DNA of 64,000 bases from Trichoplax adhaerens (Eukaryota > Placozoa > Uniplacotomia > Trichoplacea > Trichoplacidae), in contig NW_002060945.1 of assembly GCF_000150275.1 (NCBI RefSeq), forward strand, positions 8,577,650-8,641,649. The letters run 5' to 3'. The position numbers and the translations under genes are program-made. The notes under the pieces were generated by a model. The model saw only the letters and a list, made by a program, of their open reading frames with translations, ran no database searches and was not told the DNA's origin. Positions 1 to 13,502 of the stretch are shown one piece after another. Each line of letters begins with the position of its first letter. The first letter of the stretch is position 1.

Positions 1-623
1 GATGACCTTCTTCATGTTGCAGCTAGTGTATTGATAAACCAGAATAGTTGGATCAATATTTGATTGATTAAAAGATTGTCACAAAACAGCTTCGTAACAA
101 GGTTTACGTCAAAATAAATCTCTAAATTTCTAAAGTCGCCCAAGATTCAATATCCCTTGTCTACTCATAAGAACTTAGACGCCTTTGCTTCGATATTGTA
201 CAACCAGAGAAGTCATTTTATTCCACTATCTACTGAGCTCATAATTATTATATTGACCCTTGGGCATCAGCTAACATTGATGAATCATCATAAGATTCTA
301 ACAGTTAAGTCTTTACTTAATAGCCAAATTAATACAGAAATAGTTATAGGCATATGTAAGAATTTTCTTCCAGTACAGCATAGAAGTTACTGTAATACAC
401 TATCACTTACTTCCAACCGTGGCCAAGATAGAATATTCCTCAGCTAATGCAATCGTTGCCAAGACGAGCTGAAATTAATTGGCTCTACTGTACTGCGCAG
501 TTACTAGAGCAGCAGTCAACGCACTCACTCAGTCCCCTACAGCACCTTCAATTGACCGTGCTTTACCATTCCGTACGGTACAAAATTACGACTGTTCTGC
601 ATTTAGGGTTGCACAAGCCGTCA

Positions 624-655
624 CAATCTTCTAGTCATGGATGACTAGAAGATTG
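624..655. repeat. Perfect palindrome, 15-bp arms, 2-bp centre
   Basis: CAATCTTCTAGTCAT at 624-638 is followed by GG and then its exact reverse complement at 641-655. The arms are perfect and the spacer is too short for an unstrained hairpin loop. No gene is recognised around it. Confidence 0.85.
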
Positions 656-2091
656 CGATGCGTTTATTTTCTTTTCAGACTCAGAAAAAGGGAAAAATAG
701 TTCTGAAACTAACGTAAAATTACTATACCTTTATAGCTTTATGTAGCTAGAAAGCTGAACTTTGTATACAAGTTGATAGAATTACGCTACTCGTAATGCT
801 CATTATAAAATATTACTTTAAAAGACAAAATCTGCTACATTACAAAGTGCAATTTTGTCCGAATACCGACTGTCCATTAGCCCTGACCATTTTGCATAAA
901 ATGCAAGAACAGTCGTAGCACCTAGTAATGATGACGATGTACTTTGCCATCCAAAAGTTGCAAGTGAAAATAAATACAGTGTTCATTCTGCTAGTCCATG
1001 GTACAACACTGGCTATTGTACTAGACAGTGTATCCTGAATATACGCGTTGGTAGCCATTGGTGTAGATTGTCAAAGTGACTTCGTCAACATGGCAAGAAA
1101 TGACTTGTACATTTTAAGCTAGTAGCGATGTGTAATAAGTACTACTTTCAGCCTTACAGTATCCAGTCACACAACGAAGTAAGCCCTCAAAGTAGCGGTT
1201 AAAAATATAGTTTATTACTTCAAATCTTATTGATGAGCATTGCAGTAGTAGAACTGAAGATAATGCAACTACACCACACAGCTAGTTCAAGGCTATCGAC
1301 CTATCTCCCCTCCAAAGGAGTTGGCCTTTTATAAATACATTCCTAGAAAAGATTATTGATAAATATGTTTATCAAATCCCCGTTTCAATCAATTTAGGTA
1401 AATCCTACTTTGCTTTCCCTATATGATTCCTTACTCTACTTAACGTTCAATATGGCTCCTGCAAACATCCAAAACATCATCAACTAATTGTCTGTAATGC
1501 CCACAACACCTAATAGGGTGGATCTAACAACGCTAATCTACTATCTTATTTACCCGATGCCTCAACATAATCTAGTTTTCCTACACGATGAACAGGTTTT
1601 AATTATAAGACATGAGAAAATGGAAGAGTCCATGACTCAGTATATTGTAATCTTCAACGTTATAAGTACAAATATGCATTAGCTGCATTCGCTAGCAATG
1701 ATGTGCAATAAAATTAGCATTCATATGTTTTACGAGAGATCACGATACTGTAGCCAGCACAACATGATAGATTTCTGGTAAGGCTTGTTTACAAAGTCTT
1801 GACTTTCTTAACATATTGTATAGTTCTGGAATTGTCGAGCGCTGTATCAACTACTGGCAATGTGCATAGGAAGTATAGAATTACGGCCTCCTATGTATCA
1901 TCTTGTTAAACCAATAGCTATTGATGACTACAGCCATATTAGCGATCAATCATTTACTAAACGCAATATGAAAATAGTTGACTACGACAGCTATAGTATA
2001 GAAAAGAAACTAACAGAATGCCATCATAGTCATATAGGTAAGAAAATCTTGACAATTTTGGCAAATTTCTGATACTGTAAACAATAAACTA

Positions 2092-2655
2092 CACATATAT
2101 CGATATAATATGCCTGCTTACGCCTATGTACTGTATAGTTGCTGATTGTTCGCTAGATTAAAACGATCAAATATTCTCGGTGAAAAGGATGGATATGAAT
2201 GAAATTACCCTCATATTGATACAATAAGCCTACTTACGACTATATATGGTAGCTGATCGTTCGCTAGATTAAAAGGATCAAATATTCTTAGTGGAAAGAC
2301 AGGACATAAATGAAACTACTCACATATCGATACAATATACCTGCTTAAGCCTATGCATAGTTGCTGGTCATTCACTAGATTAAAACGATCAAATATTCTC
2401 AGTAGAAAGACAGGACTTAAATGTAACAACCCACATATCGATACAATATGCCTGCTTAAGGCTATGCATAGTTGCTGTCATTCACTAAATCGAAACGATC
2501 AAATTTAATGCGGTAAAAAGGCGAGACAGCAATTAAACTATTCAAATATCGATGCAGTATGTTTACTTATGCCTATGATCAGTTGCTGGTCATTCGCTGA
2601 ATTAAAACGATCAAATATTCTCGACGGAAAGACAGGACAAAAATTAAAGTACGTG
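2092..2655. repeat. Minisatellite, five tandem copies of about 111 bp
   Basis: Copies start near 2092, 2211, 2321, 2432 and 2543. Shared blocks in order are an ATATCGATACAATATGCCTG-like start, a GCCTATG...TAGTTGCTGGTCATTC core, then a TAAAACGATCAAATATTCTC-like block and GAAAGACAGGAC. The middle copies are the most alike; the outer two have drifted. It lies about 600 bp past the 3' end of cyclase A. No coding function is seen. Confidence 0.88.
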
Positions 2656-3145
2656 TATATGATATATATAATCATGCTAATTTACAGTATAAGTATTTAA
2701 TAGTTAAAACTAATATCCTTGCTTAATGCAATTGAGGGTTAGCAGAGGCAAAAAAATACTCCATGAAAATACTGTCGATGTGAAATAATAATGTCCATAA
2801 GAAAAATATGCGTATCTATTTGTTTATTGGTCTACAGCAATGTCTTATTATATACGTACTGCATTTTAATATGCACTATAAAATGTAACATAATACTATG
2901 AAATAGATCATAGTATAACCGCGAAAGTCAGCAATCAATAATAGTGGGAATTAATATCACTATATCAAGTCCTTTCGTTCTACAATACGTGATTCTTTTC
3001 TCAAAATACTTGACAAGTATTTCATACTTGATAAACTCCAGCTTACAGCTACTCATTATCTTTTATTAAGACAAGCTTTATTGATTGCAGTGACGCTTTT
3101 CAGCAGAAAATACAAGAGAAAATGATAAAGGATTAATATATATTC

Positions 3146-3151
3146 TTTATT
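3146..3151 (-). terminator. Candidate poly(A) signal of cyclase A
   Basis: AATAAA on the minus strand about 110 nt past the stop codon of cyclase A. Its position is plausible, but the hexamer is common in AT-rich DNA and there is no transcript evidence. Confidence 0.3.
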
Positions 3152-3260
3152 TTGTTCACTTCTTGCACACATTTATCTTTGTTATATCCCTAATTTAACC
3201 ATTACGAAAGTTGAAACGAGCGCTACCAAAGACAATTACATCAAGCCGAATAAAGATTTG

Positions 3261-3317
3261 CTACGCTATACATTTGCCTTCAAGCCAATATGTATCAATC
3301 GTAGCCTTTCCGTTATC
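3261..3317 (-). CDS. Cyclase A terminal exon
   Basis: A 57-bp exon after acceptor GAAATAG, starting in frame. It encodes [18 protein letters not shown] and ends in TAG. It matches the standard guanylate cyclase C-terminal 'KGKG..TYWL' block, so the protein is complete here. Confidence 0.88.
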   Translation of the reverse strand, partial: DNGKATIDTYWLEGKCIA

Positions 3318-5934
3318 CTATTTCAACACAACAGAATAAATTAAATAGACTAAAATTACTTAAAATAAAGTTAAAATAATAATAGACGTCTTCCAATGTG
3401 AACGCGTTTATATTTTTATATCACATTGATAAGGTAATTACGCTTATATAAATTGTAACTCTTACCAAAATGGGAATAGATTCATGATAACGCATATCAT
3501 AGTCGCCATAGCTAGATAAGGCTTCATAAGTTGATTTACTAATATTTATCTTCATAGCTAAGAGGAACATACAGGTAATAATGAAGCAATTTCGCAGAAT
3601 TGACATCAATTAGCAAACGAATCATCCAAATATTATATACTATTATAATTATCAGTGATAATTTTGATTTGACTGTAAGTTAATATCAATCATGATAATC
3701 ATAGATTATTATCATAGTAAAAATCAAGATTAGCAGTTAACACGCACTGGGTAGTAAAGTACCTGAACATTTTTTCTAGTTTAAGTAAATTTCAATTTGA
3801 ACTTACGACTTCCTCGTGCTTCCATCCTAGTTGCTACAGATACTGTCTGACCGAATAAGCAATAGCGCGGCATTTTAATCCCAACTACACCAGCAACGCA
3901 CGATCCTGCCGTATCAAAAAGTATATAGAAATAATTACAACATTGACCAATATAATCAACATCTGACTTAAACATTAGTAAAAAAATTAATTCATGGTAT
4001 CAAATAATCATGCACGTAGCTAAATAATAAGTAAATGGTAATGTAACTATTAAATAAAAACAGAACTTTAAGTTGAAATATTCTTCATTATTCGCCAGTT
4101 ATTAACAAGTTATGGTAAGAACAAATTAAATTATTATTTGACAGCATCATAAAATATTAAAATTTCCTGTATTATTATGAATATCATCGGTGTAAACACA
4201 GAATTGCCTCTTAATGTAGTTCGCTACTAGATTTTTCAAGTATCTAATTTTGAATACAAACACTGTCGGTACCAAGAATAACAAAATGTGAACTGATATA
4301 ACGTTCTCACCAGTATGGATACCAATTCTCATTTGCAATTGTTCAACAGGAACATGGGGAATGTTAATTCGTCGCATATTAGTCAAGATTTCCATTGCCA
4401 TTTGGGCAATTTCTACCGCGTGCTTTTTCTCTGCTAATCGCTTCGGAACACCAGAGGCTACCATATACGCATCGCCAATAGTTTCCGTTTTATAGACATG
4501 ATAACGATCGACAATACGATCAAATAGCGTATAAATAGCATTTAGCATATAAACTACTCGTACCGGTGTAGTGGAATGACATATGTGTGTAAAGCCAACA
4601 ATATCACTAATATATATAGTAACATCATCGAAAGCTTCAGCAATGACGACTTTACCCAATTTTAATTGTTCAGCAACAGCTGAAGGTAATAACTGATGTA
4701 ACAATTGATCAGTACGATATCGGTGATATTCAATATCACTCAATCGGAGTCCAAAATAGGACACTTGTCTCTGAATTTGTCGTTGCATACCAGTAGTCAT
4801 TATAATAACTAAAACTCCAACAATTAAAGCAGCAGCCAAAACTAAAATTTGCTGACGATTAACAACTTTAATGTCACGTACAAGTTTGTCAGTATCATTA
4901 TGGATATTTTCTCTTAATTGATAGCTTAAAGTAGTTAACATCTGTAAGTATTGGGTGGTGCTATTTTTCCAATACGATAAAGACTGAACATTAGGTTGAT
5001 GATGTCGATTGAACATAATTTTAGTAATTTCTTGGTTAATTATTTCTACAACAGTATTATTTAAGTGGTTTTGAAAATAATTGTTTATGAAAGAAGATAA
5101 ACGCCCCGCTGATGTCAAGTATAACTGATGACGACTATTATGATATATAAAAATGAAGACTTCACTTGAATATAAATAACCGCGTGAATAATATAAATTA
5201 CCAATAGCTCGACTTAGAGTAGCCTCATCTTCAGCTAAAATTAAAAAATGAATAGCTATAAGATCCTGCCAATCGAGCAATGTTGATGTAGTTTGTATCA
5301 GACGAACTTTATGTTCAGATAACAGTCCTACTGTACGGGCATAAAATTCAACTTCAAGTAAAACATTAGTTAATTTATTATCCGTTTTATTACGATGATC
5401 TTCAATTCTATGATGAATGATTTCATCTTCATCATCATCATGATCATCCAAGCTATCTTTATGATGCTCATCCTCTTCATGGCCATTTTCAAATTTAGAA
5501 TCAGTAATATTACGTTTATCCAGTACATTACTGTCATAGATATTACTAGAATAATTCGAATTGATATACGTAATAGTAGCAGTTAACTCACTCAAGATAG
5601 CTTGAATTTTATCCACATGATCAAATAGGCTATCCACTGCTTTACGAATTGAATTAATTTGTGCAATATCTTTAGTAGAACGTCGAAAATTAGTCGCGGA
5701 TAAAACAATAAAAAAGACACAGATCAACGTGGTAAATAAAATAATAATCATACTCTGCCGTCTGCTACGTTTATACTGCGATGAATCATCCTTTAAATTT
5801 CCTCTGCCGCATAATCTATGCCAAAAGCCAAGTTGATCTCGGCTCTCCGTTAAATCATAGCTTTCAACGGTATCATACCTTGTTAGCATGCTTCTCCTTC
5901 TTCTACTCGGAATAGCTCTAGTTACGAAATTCAT
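3261..5934 (-). CDS. NIT-domain receptor guanylate cyclase A (4 exons, 623 aa)
   Basis: Predicted membrane guanylate cyclase making cGMP from GTP. Exons on the minus strand are 5934-4311, 3905-3807, 3557-3466 and 3317-3261 (1872 nt). All introns are GT-AG (donors GTGAGA, GTAAGT, GTAAGA), with phases 1, 1, 0. Residues 1-61 are basic and cytosolic; membrane segments lie at about 62-80 and 363-381. The ectodomain between them carries the NIT-like KRNITD motif (140-145) and several N-glycosylation sites. A helical linker with [11 protein letters not shown] (407-417) leads into the cyclase domain (about 435-620): metal Asp444 and Asp488, guanine-selecting Glu484 and Cys557. The transition-state Asn is Ser564, while Arg568 is kept; the Asp of the usual GDTV is Gln561. 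The start ATG has an in-frame TAG four codons upstream. There is no kinase-homology domain. The family call is firm; the NIT label rests on motifs and topology. Confidence 0.9.
3466..3557 (-). CDS. Cyclase A exon 3
   Basis: A 92-bp exon (acceptor CTCTTAG, donor GTAAGA), phase 1 in and phase 0 out. It encodes [13 protein letters not shown] followed by [17 protein letters not shown], the late beta-strand and helix block of the cyclase domain (usually 'KIHIS..TYE.L...GGF'). Confidence 0.9.
3807..3905 (-). CDS. Cyclase A exon 2 (catalytic loop)
   Basis: A 99-bp exon between acceptor ...CGGCAG and donor GTAAGT, entering and leaving in phase 1. It encodes the [15 protein letters not shown] block of the cyclase fold, then [10 protein letters not shown], where nearly all guanylate cyclases have DTVNxASRME. 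The base-recognition Cys is present; the transition-state Asn is replaced by Ser. Confidence 0.92.
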
Positions 5935-8900
5935 TGCTGTAATCTAATGCCGGTAATGGATTTACCAAATCTTTCGATAACCTATTTTTAACTGATTATA
6001 TATATTTATTAAATATAATCATGTAGCTATAAGGGAATATAATTATACCGACCAAATATGTTTAAAAAAGATCGATTATTAATTCTATATTCTTATTTTC
6101 AAACTTTTAGCGATAAAACGTCACCACAACACCTTCTAATGTTTACGGTATTCCAATTTGATACGAGAATGTCAAAAGCTATGCAATAAATAAATATGCA
6201 TGCCGACAACGATCTTTTTTTCGACCAAAATATACGAATTTTTCAACGTCGATAAGCAGCCATAGATGCTATAGCATCAATTAGCTAATAAACAACTTCG
6301 ATTTTTTTTTTAATCTTAGCTAATAGTCTTTTAAAATTCGTTATGATAGGTTAAATACCTGTATAAAATTTCATTCCTATGATGAAAAATTGAAATTGAA
6401 ATAAAGATTCATACAATATTATGATCAATACCTAATACTGCATGTAATAGCTTTCAACATTCAAGACAAGACCGCCAATTCAAATATTAAATCATGCTAA
6501 AAATTCCTTCTACGCGTTTAATAAGTTCTCCCATTGATTGTTCTAAAATATTTTATATAGGCTTAAATGGTCTTTTCCTTAGTGAGATCATCGAGTTAAC
6601 CTCTTTTAAACTAGATAATTGAGGGTAATTTCTTGGTGTGATAATGATCCAACGAAAAAAATTTCTTCTTTATGCTTGGCTAATTTTAATGTATTTTAAA
6701 TATCTCAACATCTATCTATCACCATTTACAACGCATTTAATGACAAAATATTGAACAGGCAAATTGCTCTGATAGCCACTGTTATATTATCAATCAGGAT
6801 TATGAATGAAAGCTATATTTCTCTAATTCTTTGGTATCTGATTTCTATCTGCTTTTAGCTGATGCCAATAACCGCCGATTAATTATGATAAATTAGAAGA
6901 AACAATTTTGTATAATGATAGCTAGGTTAAAGTTAAATGCAAAAGGCTAACTAGCAATAGTAGATTTCTTTGCCATATATAGTTACTATGGCATTAAATG
7001 ATGGGTTGGATATCGTAGTGGCCGTTAATCAGCTTAAGATCTGTTTCTTTGTATGTCTAGTATGTGTTTATATTTTAAGTTCTATTTTATAGGTACTGTT
7101 ATATGTGATGACAAAATTGAACAGATGGCAAGTTAATAGTAATGGTCAAAAATTGATCGATAAATCAATCTCTTCTTTTGTGAATATTGTATTATATTCT
7201 TGACACCGGATCTAAGCTTAATCAAATAACCATCTTACATAATTAATTTGACGTCTGAACTTTTATACGAATATAATATTCTACTACTGGCATTTTTACA
7301 AGATAAATAAAGTATCCCTCGCTAATTATATTATTGACAGTGAATTCTTCCAATTTATTAGCTTTTTCATTCGGTAGCAGAAAGAGCTAATTCTATATTT
7401 TTACTATTATTATCTGTTTAGATTTTGGAGGACAATTTTTAATATAAAATGCATTGATCTAACTCTTAATTCTTTTATTATCATGATAATACAAGATGAT
7501 ATCGACTTTACTGTCTTTGGCGTCAAAGAGATCACCACTGTTATTATTAGTGGTCAATAAGGAAATTAGAAAGAAAGTTACGGTCATATGTAAATGATGC
7601 AATTCTAAACCAAATAGCAGCTTTAGTTTCAATTTAATTTCATGTCATCATTCACTAAGCTAGTACTTTCTTATTATGACCAGGATAGAATTTCCTGTTA
7701 AGACAATTAAGGACTTATATTTCCCCTGTAAAAATACGTAAAGTACTTTTATTACTCATTATTATTAAAGTCGAGCATAAGTCCTTTATCATCAATAATA
7801 GAGTTTACTGGAAATTGAAATTATTGACTTCGGAGGTCTAAAAATATAGTTCATTATACGCACAGGGGTCATTGTAAGTAGTATGGAGATAAATCGTCGT
7901 AATTTTATAACAGAATCACATTAATATAGTCATTTATTTCATGAATGAACTAGTTAAGATCTAAGATATTGCGATAGATGAAGTAAACCTCAGCACTTTA
8001 GATTGCAATTGATTAATGAGATTTGAAAATTTTATCATGAATAACTTTAGTAGCCGTTACTTAGAAATACTTTATGTTTAAAATCTCTATTTGGTATATA
8101 CTATTAATATCACGTCCGTGTTTTAAAAATATATTGATATGTAAACACGTAAAATTATAATCCTACTTACAGTATATGACGTAAACTAATGTTTAGAGTA
8201 ATATAGTTATTAACTGTATTAGATCATAACAAATCTCAGGATTCATAATTTTGGCTTAAAAACTGAATTATTTGTCGGTTATTATAGTTCTATTATACTC
8301 TTCCGGCGATATAGAAGAGATTAGCAGCCTTTCTTGCTAGCGATAGTGTAAAAACTTAGGAATCATTTACACAGCGTTAGAATTTCTGGTTGAATCCAAT
8401 CACTGTGAATCTGTATTTGCAGCAGGAAATGGAAAGAAACGAGTATTAATATGATGCCTAATTAAGTAGTCCAATACTGGAAATGTTGTGACATTGGATC
8501 AGTGAGTTAAAGTAAATAATCTTTCATGAACAACAAGCTGTTATTCTAGATCATACTGCAATTAAGAAGATAAAGCAGACGTTTTAATCGATATATAACA
8601 GAAATGTATTGAATAAGAGCTACTTACTTAATAGATGTTATATATCTACCATGGTATTATATTAAATTTACATCTTACAAAATAATACTTAGATTCAAAT
8701 AAACTTGATCAAGAGCATAATTAGCATATTGCTAGTACTATAAATTAAAATAAATTAGACGCAATATATTTTTGACAACCATAAAATGGTCAAATGATCA
8801 TTGAATTTGAATTTAAAATGGAAAATTAATTTTGCAGAAAAATCTACCGGTATTTAATAAATCAATGATATAATTAGCTGTTCAAATTTAAAAATTAGAG

Positions 8901-11900
8901 CTGAAGAATATCCGTTGCTATTCAAAAGGGGAGAATCTTCGTCAGAGATTGATTACCGTAACATTAGTAAAAAAAATCAAATTAGTATTGCTTATATGAT
9001 CTCCACAATCTGAAATCAGCGGTAAACTGCGACTGAATTGCTATAGTATATCCTAAAAAACGAGGTGCCGTTATAGACATCATACATCGATTCTTATTAA
9101 CAATTTGAATGATTATAAATATATTTAGCATGAACTAGAAGTATATGCATTTGGTCTATAACCATCTACATGATATCTGCTAAAGTTAAGAACAACGAGG
9201 ACTGAATCTAAGTCGATGAAAAATCAGAAATAGTAAGAATTTGCTTGCATAAGTCATTATTAATCTCTTTAATACTCCCTATGGACACAATCAGTCATTA
9301 GCAATGCACAACTAGAGATGATCGATCACCCAATAGTAAATGAAATTCGTTAAGTCTGGGTATCATTTTCTGACATTATAGGGTAACTTAGCTTGACTTC
9401 AAATTACGGACTTTCTTCTAGCTGTATAAAAATCGTTAAAGATTGAAGAAGAAAGTTTTTTGAATTATTTTTATAGATTAAATTATTAGCAATATTATCC
9501 CCTACTATGAATAAAAGTTTGTAACGAAGAAAATTAAGATTACGTGTCTACCGTTAGGTTTGTTCTCCCAGATATCTACATACTATACGACTCCAAATGC
9601 TGACAATCTTCCCTATCATTAGCAAGCTACAGCAAACAATATATCTCTCTCGGACAAAAGCGACCGTAGACTTCATCAGATAATCAGTTAATTTAGAGTT
9701 TAGTTACATTGATATTTGTTATGAGACTTTACAGTTATCTATAAGACTATATATAATGTCATAGAAAACGATATTATCCCATAAATATCAAAGTATACTG
9801 TATGGCGAAATAAGATTAGCATTAGTTAGTGAAAATCATTTTGTGGAATCTTTTAAAACATTTAATAGGCAAAGGTGCTATAGGACAGCTGCTTACTGAG
9901 TCCCACTTCATTTACATAAAAAAGCTTCTTAGTTGGATTGTTATTAAAAGAAACGAAAAGATGTGTTTAATTCCCTGCTTGAGTTAAAATGTATCCAATT
10001 ACTTTCTGGTGCTAGAATCAGTGCCCAGGGCTAGGCAGAGGCGACAGCAAAGTAATTTAAAAAAATTTAGTGCAATGTGAATTATGAATACTGACATTAA
10101 ATCAAGAAAGTCAATCCGTTGTCTCTTTAAACACTGCTGATAGGGACTCCTCATTATTTTCGAGTTTCTTCAGAATTGTTCATGCAAACCCTGGCAGCTC
10201 TCCTCTTTGCGACATATTAATACAAAATCTCCTTACTTCCAAGAGATCATACACAAACAATAAATATTTGATTACTCCGACCGCTATTTTATCCCAAAAA
10301 CTTAGTAAACTAGTTATAGACAATAAGCCTTAATCATAGGTTTAGAATACATATCGTTAATGATATTCTATATTGAAAATAAATATCTTTACTTTTATTA
10401 AACTGGGTACGGTACATAATTAGTACACATAAGATATCAGCTGACAAATTGATATATAAATATAAGTTTGCGACAGGAGTGTAATTTTTATAGGTATTGT
10501 TGATGCGTTGCTCATTACGGTATCGAAATTGCCTTTCCTCTTCAACCTTACTTGGCTTCCATAAAATGTTATTAGATCATAATTTTGGCCTCTCTTCCCC
10601 AACTTGGTCTATATAATCGGTGTAACATTCACTATGTAAAATAATAAAGAAAACAAAGCTAGATTTATGAATAATCACTAAGCAATACCTATACATAAAA
10701 GTATTAACCAATAAAAATGAGTGATTTCTAGAAATTACAGCAGTTGAATTTTATTTCTTATGGATAATCCGATACTCATTATTGGAGAATAACGAGAGCA
10801 TAGTAAAAATTTTCCAAAACTTAAAATAGGTATGATTGAAAAATCGTCAAATTATTGTCAATCAATAATTAACGGTATTGTTTTTATAGTAACCATACAT
10901 CAGCCATTAAATTATGAATAGTAGCTCTCTAGAGGATTACTATTTTTTCGCAGTCAAAGTCAGTTAAAGATATAAGAATCCAGTTAAAATTTATTTTTCC
11001 AATGTGATCTAAACGTCTAATTTTAATTTCTAATCTATTTGGAGGCTAAAATTCCATTTTAAATCAACTTCGTAACGTAAAATCAGTTTATGGATATCTC
11101 ATCATTTCCTGTATCTTACTATCTAATGTTATCTTCAATAGCAATCATTATTCGCTTGAAAAGAAAGCACTTTTAGCTATTAGTCTTTATCATACTAATT
11201 AATTTATCAATCCCAAGAAAGTTTATTCATGTATGAATCTTGCTAACCCAATGTGAATGGTCTCACTTCACAATAAATTGAATTATTAAATGATACGGCT
11301 ATCCTAATAGCAATAATAGGTTCCTATTGACTAATTCTACATGAGATTAGTTAAGTTCAAGCAGTTTTTTTGCAGTTTACTTATGCTGCATTAATTTTAA
11401 TATATAATCTTCTAAAATAGCAACTTCTTTCATTAAGTAATGAAATGACGGATTAAATTCACAATTTGATGCCGTACTGCACAGATTGAACTTAGAATAC
11501 TAAATAATATACAAAATATTTCGTGTGTGTACATGTTAGGTACGTATGGATGCCGCATAATGCCACATATTACAGGAAAATTGATAAGAATTTGCAACTG
11601 CGAGATGCTTTATCCCAAAAAATTCTTTAATATAACGATTTAGATAGTGAGCGGCCGCTAATGGTAAATGCTGTATTCCATCGTTCTAGGTGGCAATGTC
11701 TAAATCATTGATTGACGTCATATTGACATAAGGTCTGACTAATACTAAAATAATATAACGGATTTATTTACTTTTCTGAAATCCACCATTGTAAACTAGA
11801 TATTGCTCTCAGAGTCTCATCTATCTTGATTTTGAGGTAAGTTGTCTTACCGTTACCATATTTAGCAACGATTGCTGTTGATTGTAGTCAGTAACAATAT

Positions 11901-13418
11901 GACATTGATTAATCCTCAGTTCACAGGAGTTGACAATACAAAAATCTTACTTATTAAATTAAAAATTATGCGTGAAAACAAGTCAAGAATGACCACTAGT
12001 AATGAAGCCATGAATGGAATAAGGTTGTCGTTAATGCTCTTATATTTCCTTATAAAGAACAATAAATTGTTCAAAATTGTTTACAAGTCAAGATGATTCC
12101 TATAAAGGACACATTGTCAGAAGCAAAAAGATCTGTTTTATAATTGTTGATAGTGTACGTTACAGTATTAAGGTCGAAATAGCGTTTAAAAGTTTATTGC
12201 GTTATCCATAAGAGTGGTTATAAGATCCTGGAAAAAATAATGTATTACTTAGACACCTTTCTTTAGTAGATATTCAAGAAAGCTTTACTGTACATTTTCT
12301 TGCCATAAGTTGATCATTAAATCATTTTAACTGAATGTAATTTGTCGATGCCAAACATCGCCATAATGCCAAAAATCTAGCTGATGCTGTATTGCTATTT
12401 CAAATTAAAATCATAGAATTTTTAACCTCCATCGGAGAAAAATGCTACAATAGATTTAAGCTTAAATATTGCATATTTTGCTACTCCAAACTAGCATAGT
12501 GTATCGTCCAAAAATTCTCCTTAATCAATTTAACTTTAGACTACAACACATAGCTCTGATAGCTCATTGGTACAATACTAATAAATAGTAAAATATACTC
12601 GTAAATGATTCTCATTAATATAGCTAAATTTAAAGAGATGAGGACTAAAATAAATTAAAGTGCAATACGTTGCTGCGTAATAAAATTTATTGTAAATGTC
12701 TGTAAGTTTTTGCGAACGTTAAATGAGTAGCTTTCTTCCTTGGAAATGAGCCAAAATTTTTATTAATGTGTACGAATATACATTTCGCGCGATATCAACT
12801 AAATTTATAGAGTGACATAAGTATACAATTTATTACGTTTGCAATTTTAATTTGATTTTACTATTACAGAAATTCCATGAAGAATTTACTTAAGTTTAAT
12901 CCTCATTATAGAGAATTACCCTCATAAATACAGCAATCATTAAGACGAGTCGGCGTCTAATTACAATATTAGCATTAGGTAATAATGCAAATCTTAACAA
13001 TTGATCTTGATTACTTGGAATACGTGCTACCATAGCAGGTTTTGTTATATAAGAACATATGAATAATTTATTTTCTTAATATAGACAATATACCTATTTA
13101 ATGTGTTAGTATACGTTATAAATAATACAGCATGATGATAAACTAATGCACGAAAATTCTCGCAATATTAATTTCTAAGTTATAATGAGGTTATATGCGT
13201 ACATTATACAATGCAGTACGAATAAAGAAATATTGCAGCTTATAGGCTCCAATATACAATGAAGCAATAACCATAATATTTTTAATAGGATAGATTACTC
13301 CTACTGTAATCGATACAAAACATATGTGGCAGAAACGTAACTTTACTCCTTATTAATAGATCCATTTTAAATGAAAAATACATCGGGTTGATTCGTCTGA
13401 CATTATTGGCTAGAAATA
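5935..13418. other. Intergenic, cyclase A to cyclase B (7.5 kb)
   Basis: AT-rich sequence without convincing exons on either strand. It should hold the promoter and 5' leader of cyclase A (minus, just right of 5934) and the 3' UTR of cyclase B. Only short open frames occur (for example 10420-10602 and 11872-12096), without family motifs. Confidence 0.6.
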
Positions 13419-13502
13419 TTACATAAGTCCAGAACTGCTGCGGTGATTAAGTGAAACTTCCTTTTTTCCGACTAACCAGTATGTAGGAATGTTGCCCAAG
13501 CC
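13419..13502 (-). CDS. Cyclase B terminal exon
   Basis: An 84-bp exon after acceptor CTGTTAG, in frame. It encodes [19 protein letters not shown] followed by a nine-residue tail and TAA. The TYWL block closes the cyclase domain; the Ser/His-rich tail is not shared with A or C. Confidence 0.87.
   Translation of the reverse strand, partial: GLGNIPTYWLVGKKEVSLNHRSSSGLM

Larger units (their letters stand above)
1..3260. other. Non-coding left flank
   Basis: No recognisable gene. Two adjoining short plus-strand open frames (157-447 and 447-644) have no familiar motif and look like chance. The stretch contains the palindrome at 624-655, the minisatellite at 2092-2655 and the presumed 3' UTR of cyclase A near its right end. 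Confidence 0.6.

Noticed and set aside
157-644. Two adjoining plus-strand open frames as a small gene
   Set aside because: No family motif, no shared splice sites, lengths near chance, and the second runs into the palindrome.
5395-5586. Plus-strand hydrophobic open frame opposite cyclase A
   Set aside because: It is the complement of the acidic ectodomain loop of A; the ATC/ATT-rich hydrophobic product is a composition effect.
11872-12096. 74-codon plus-strand open frame
   Set aside because: Low-complexity Ile/Leu/Lys/Asn product typical of AT-rich non-coding DNA; no motif.
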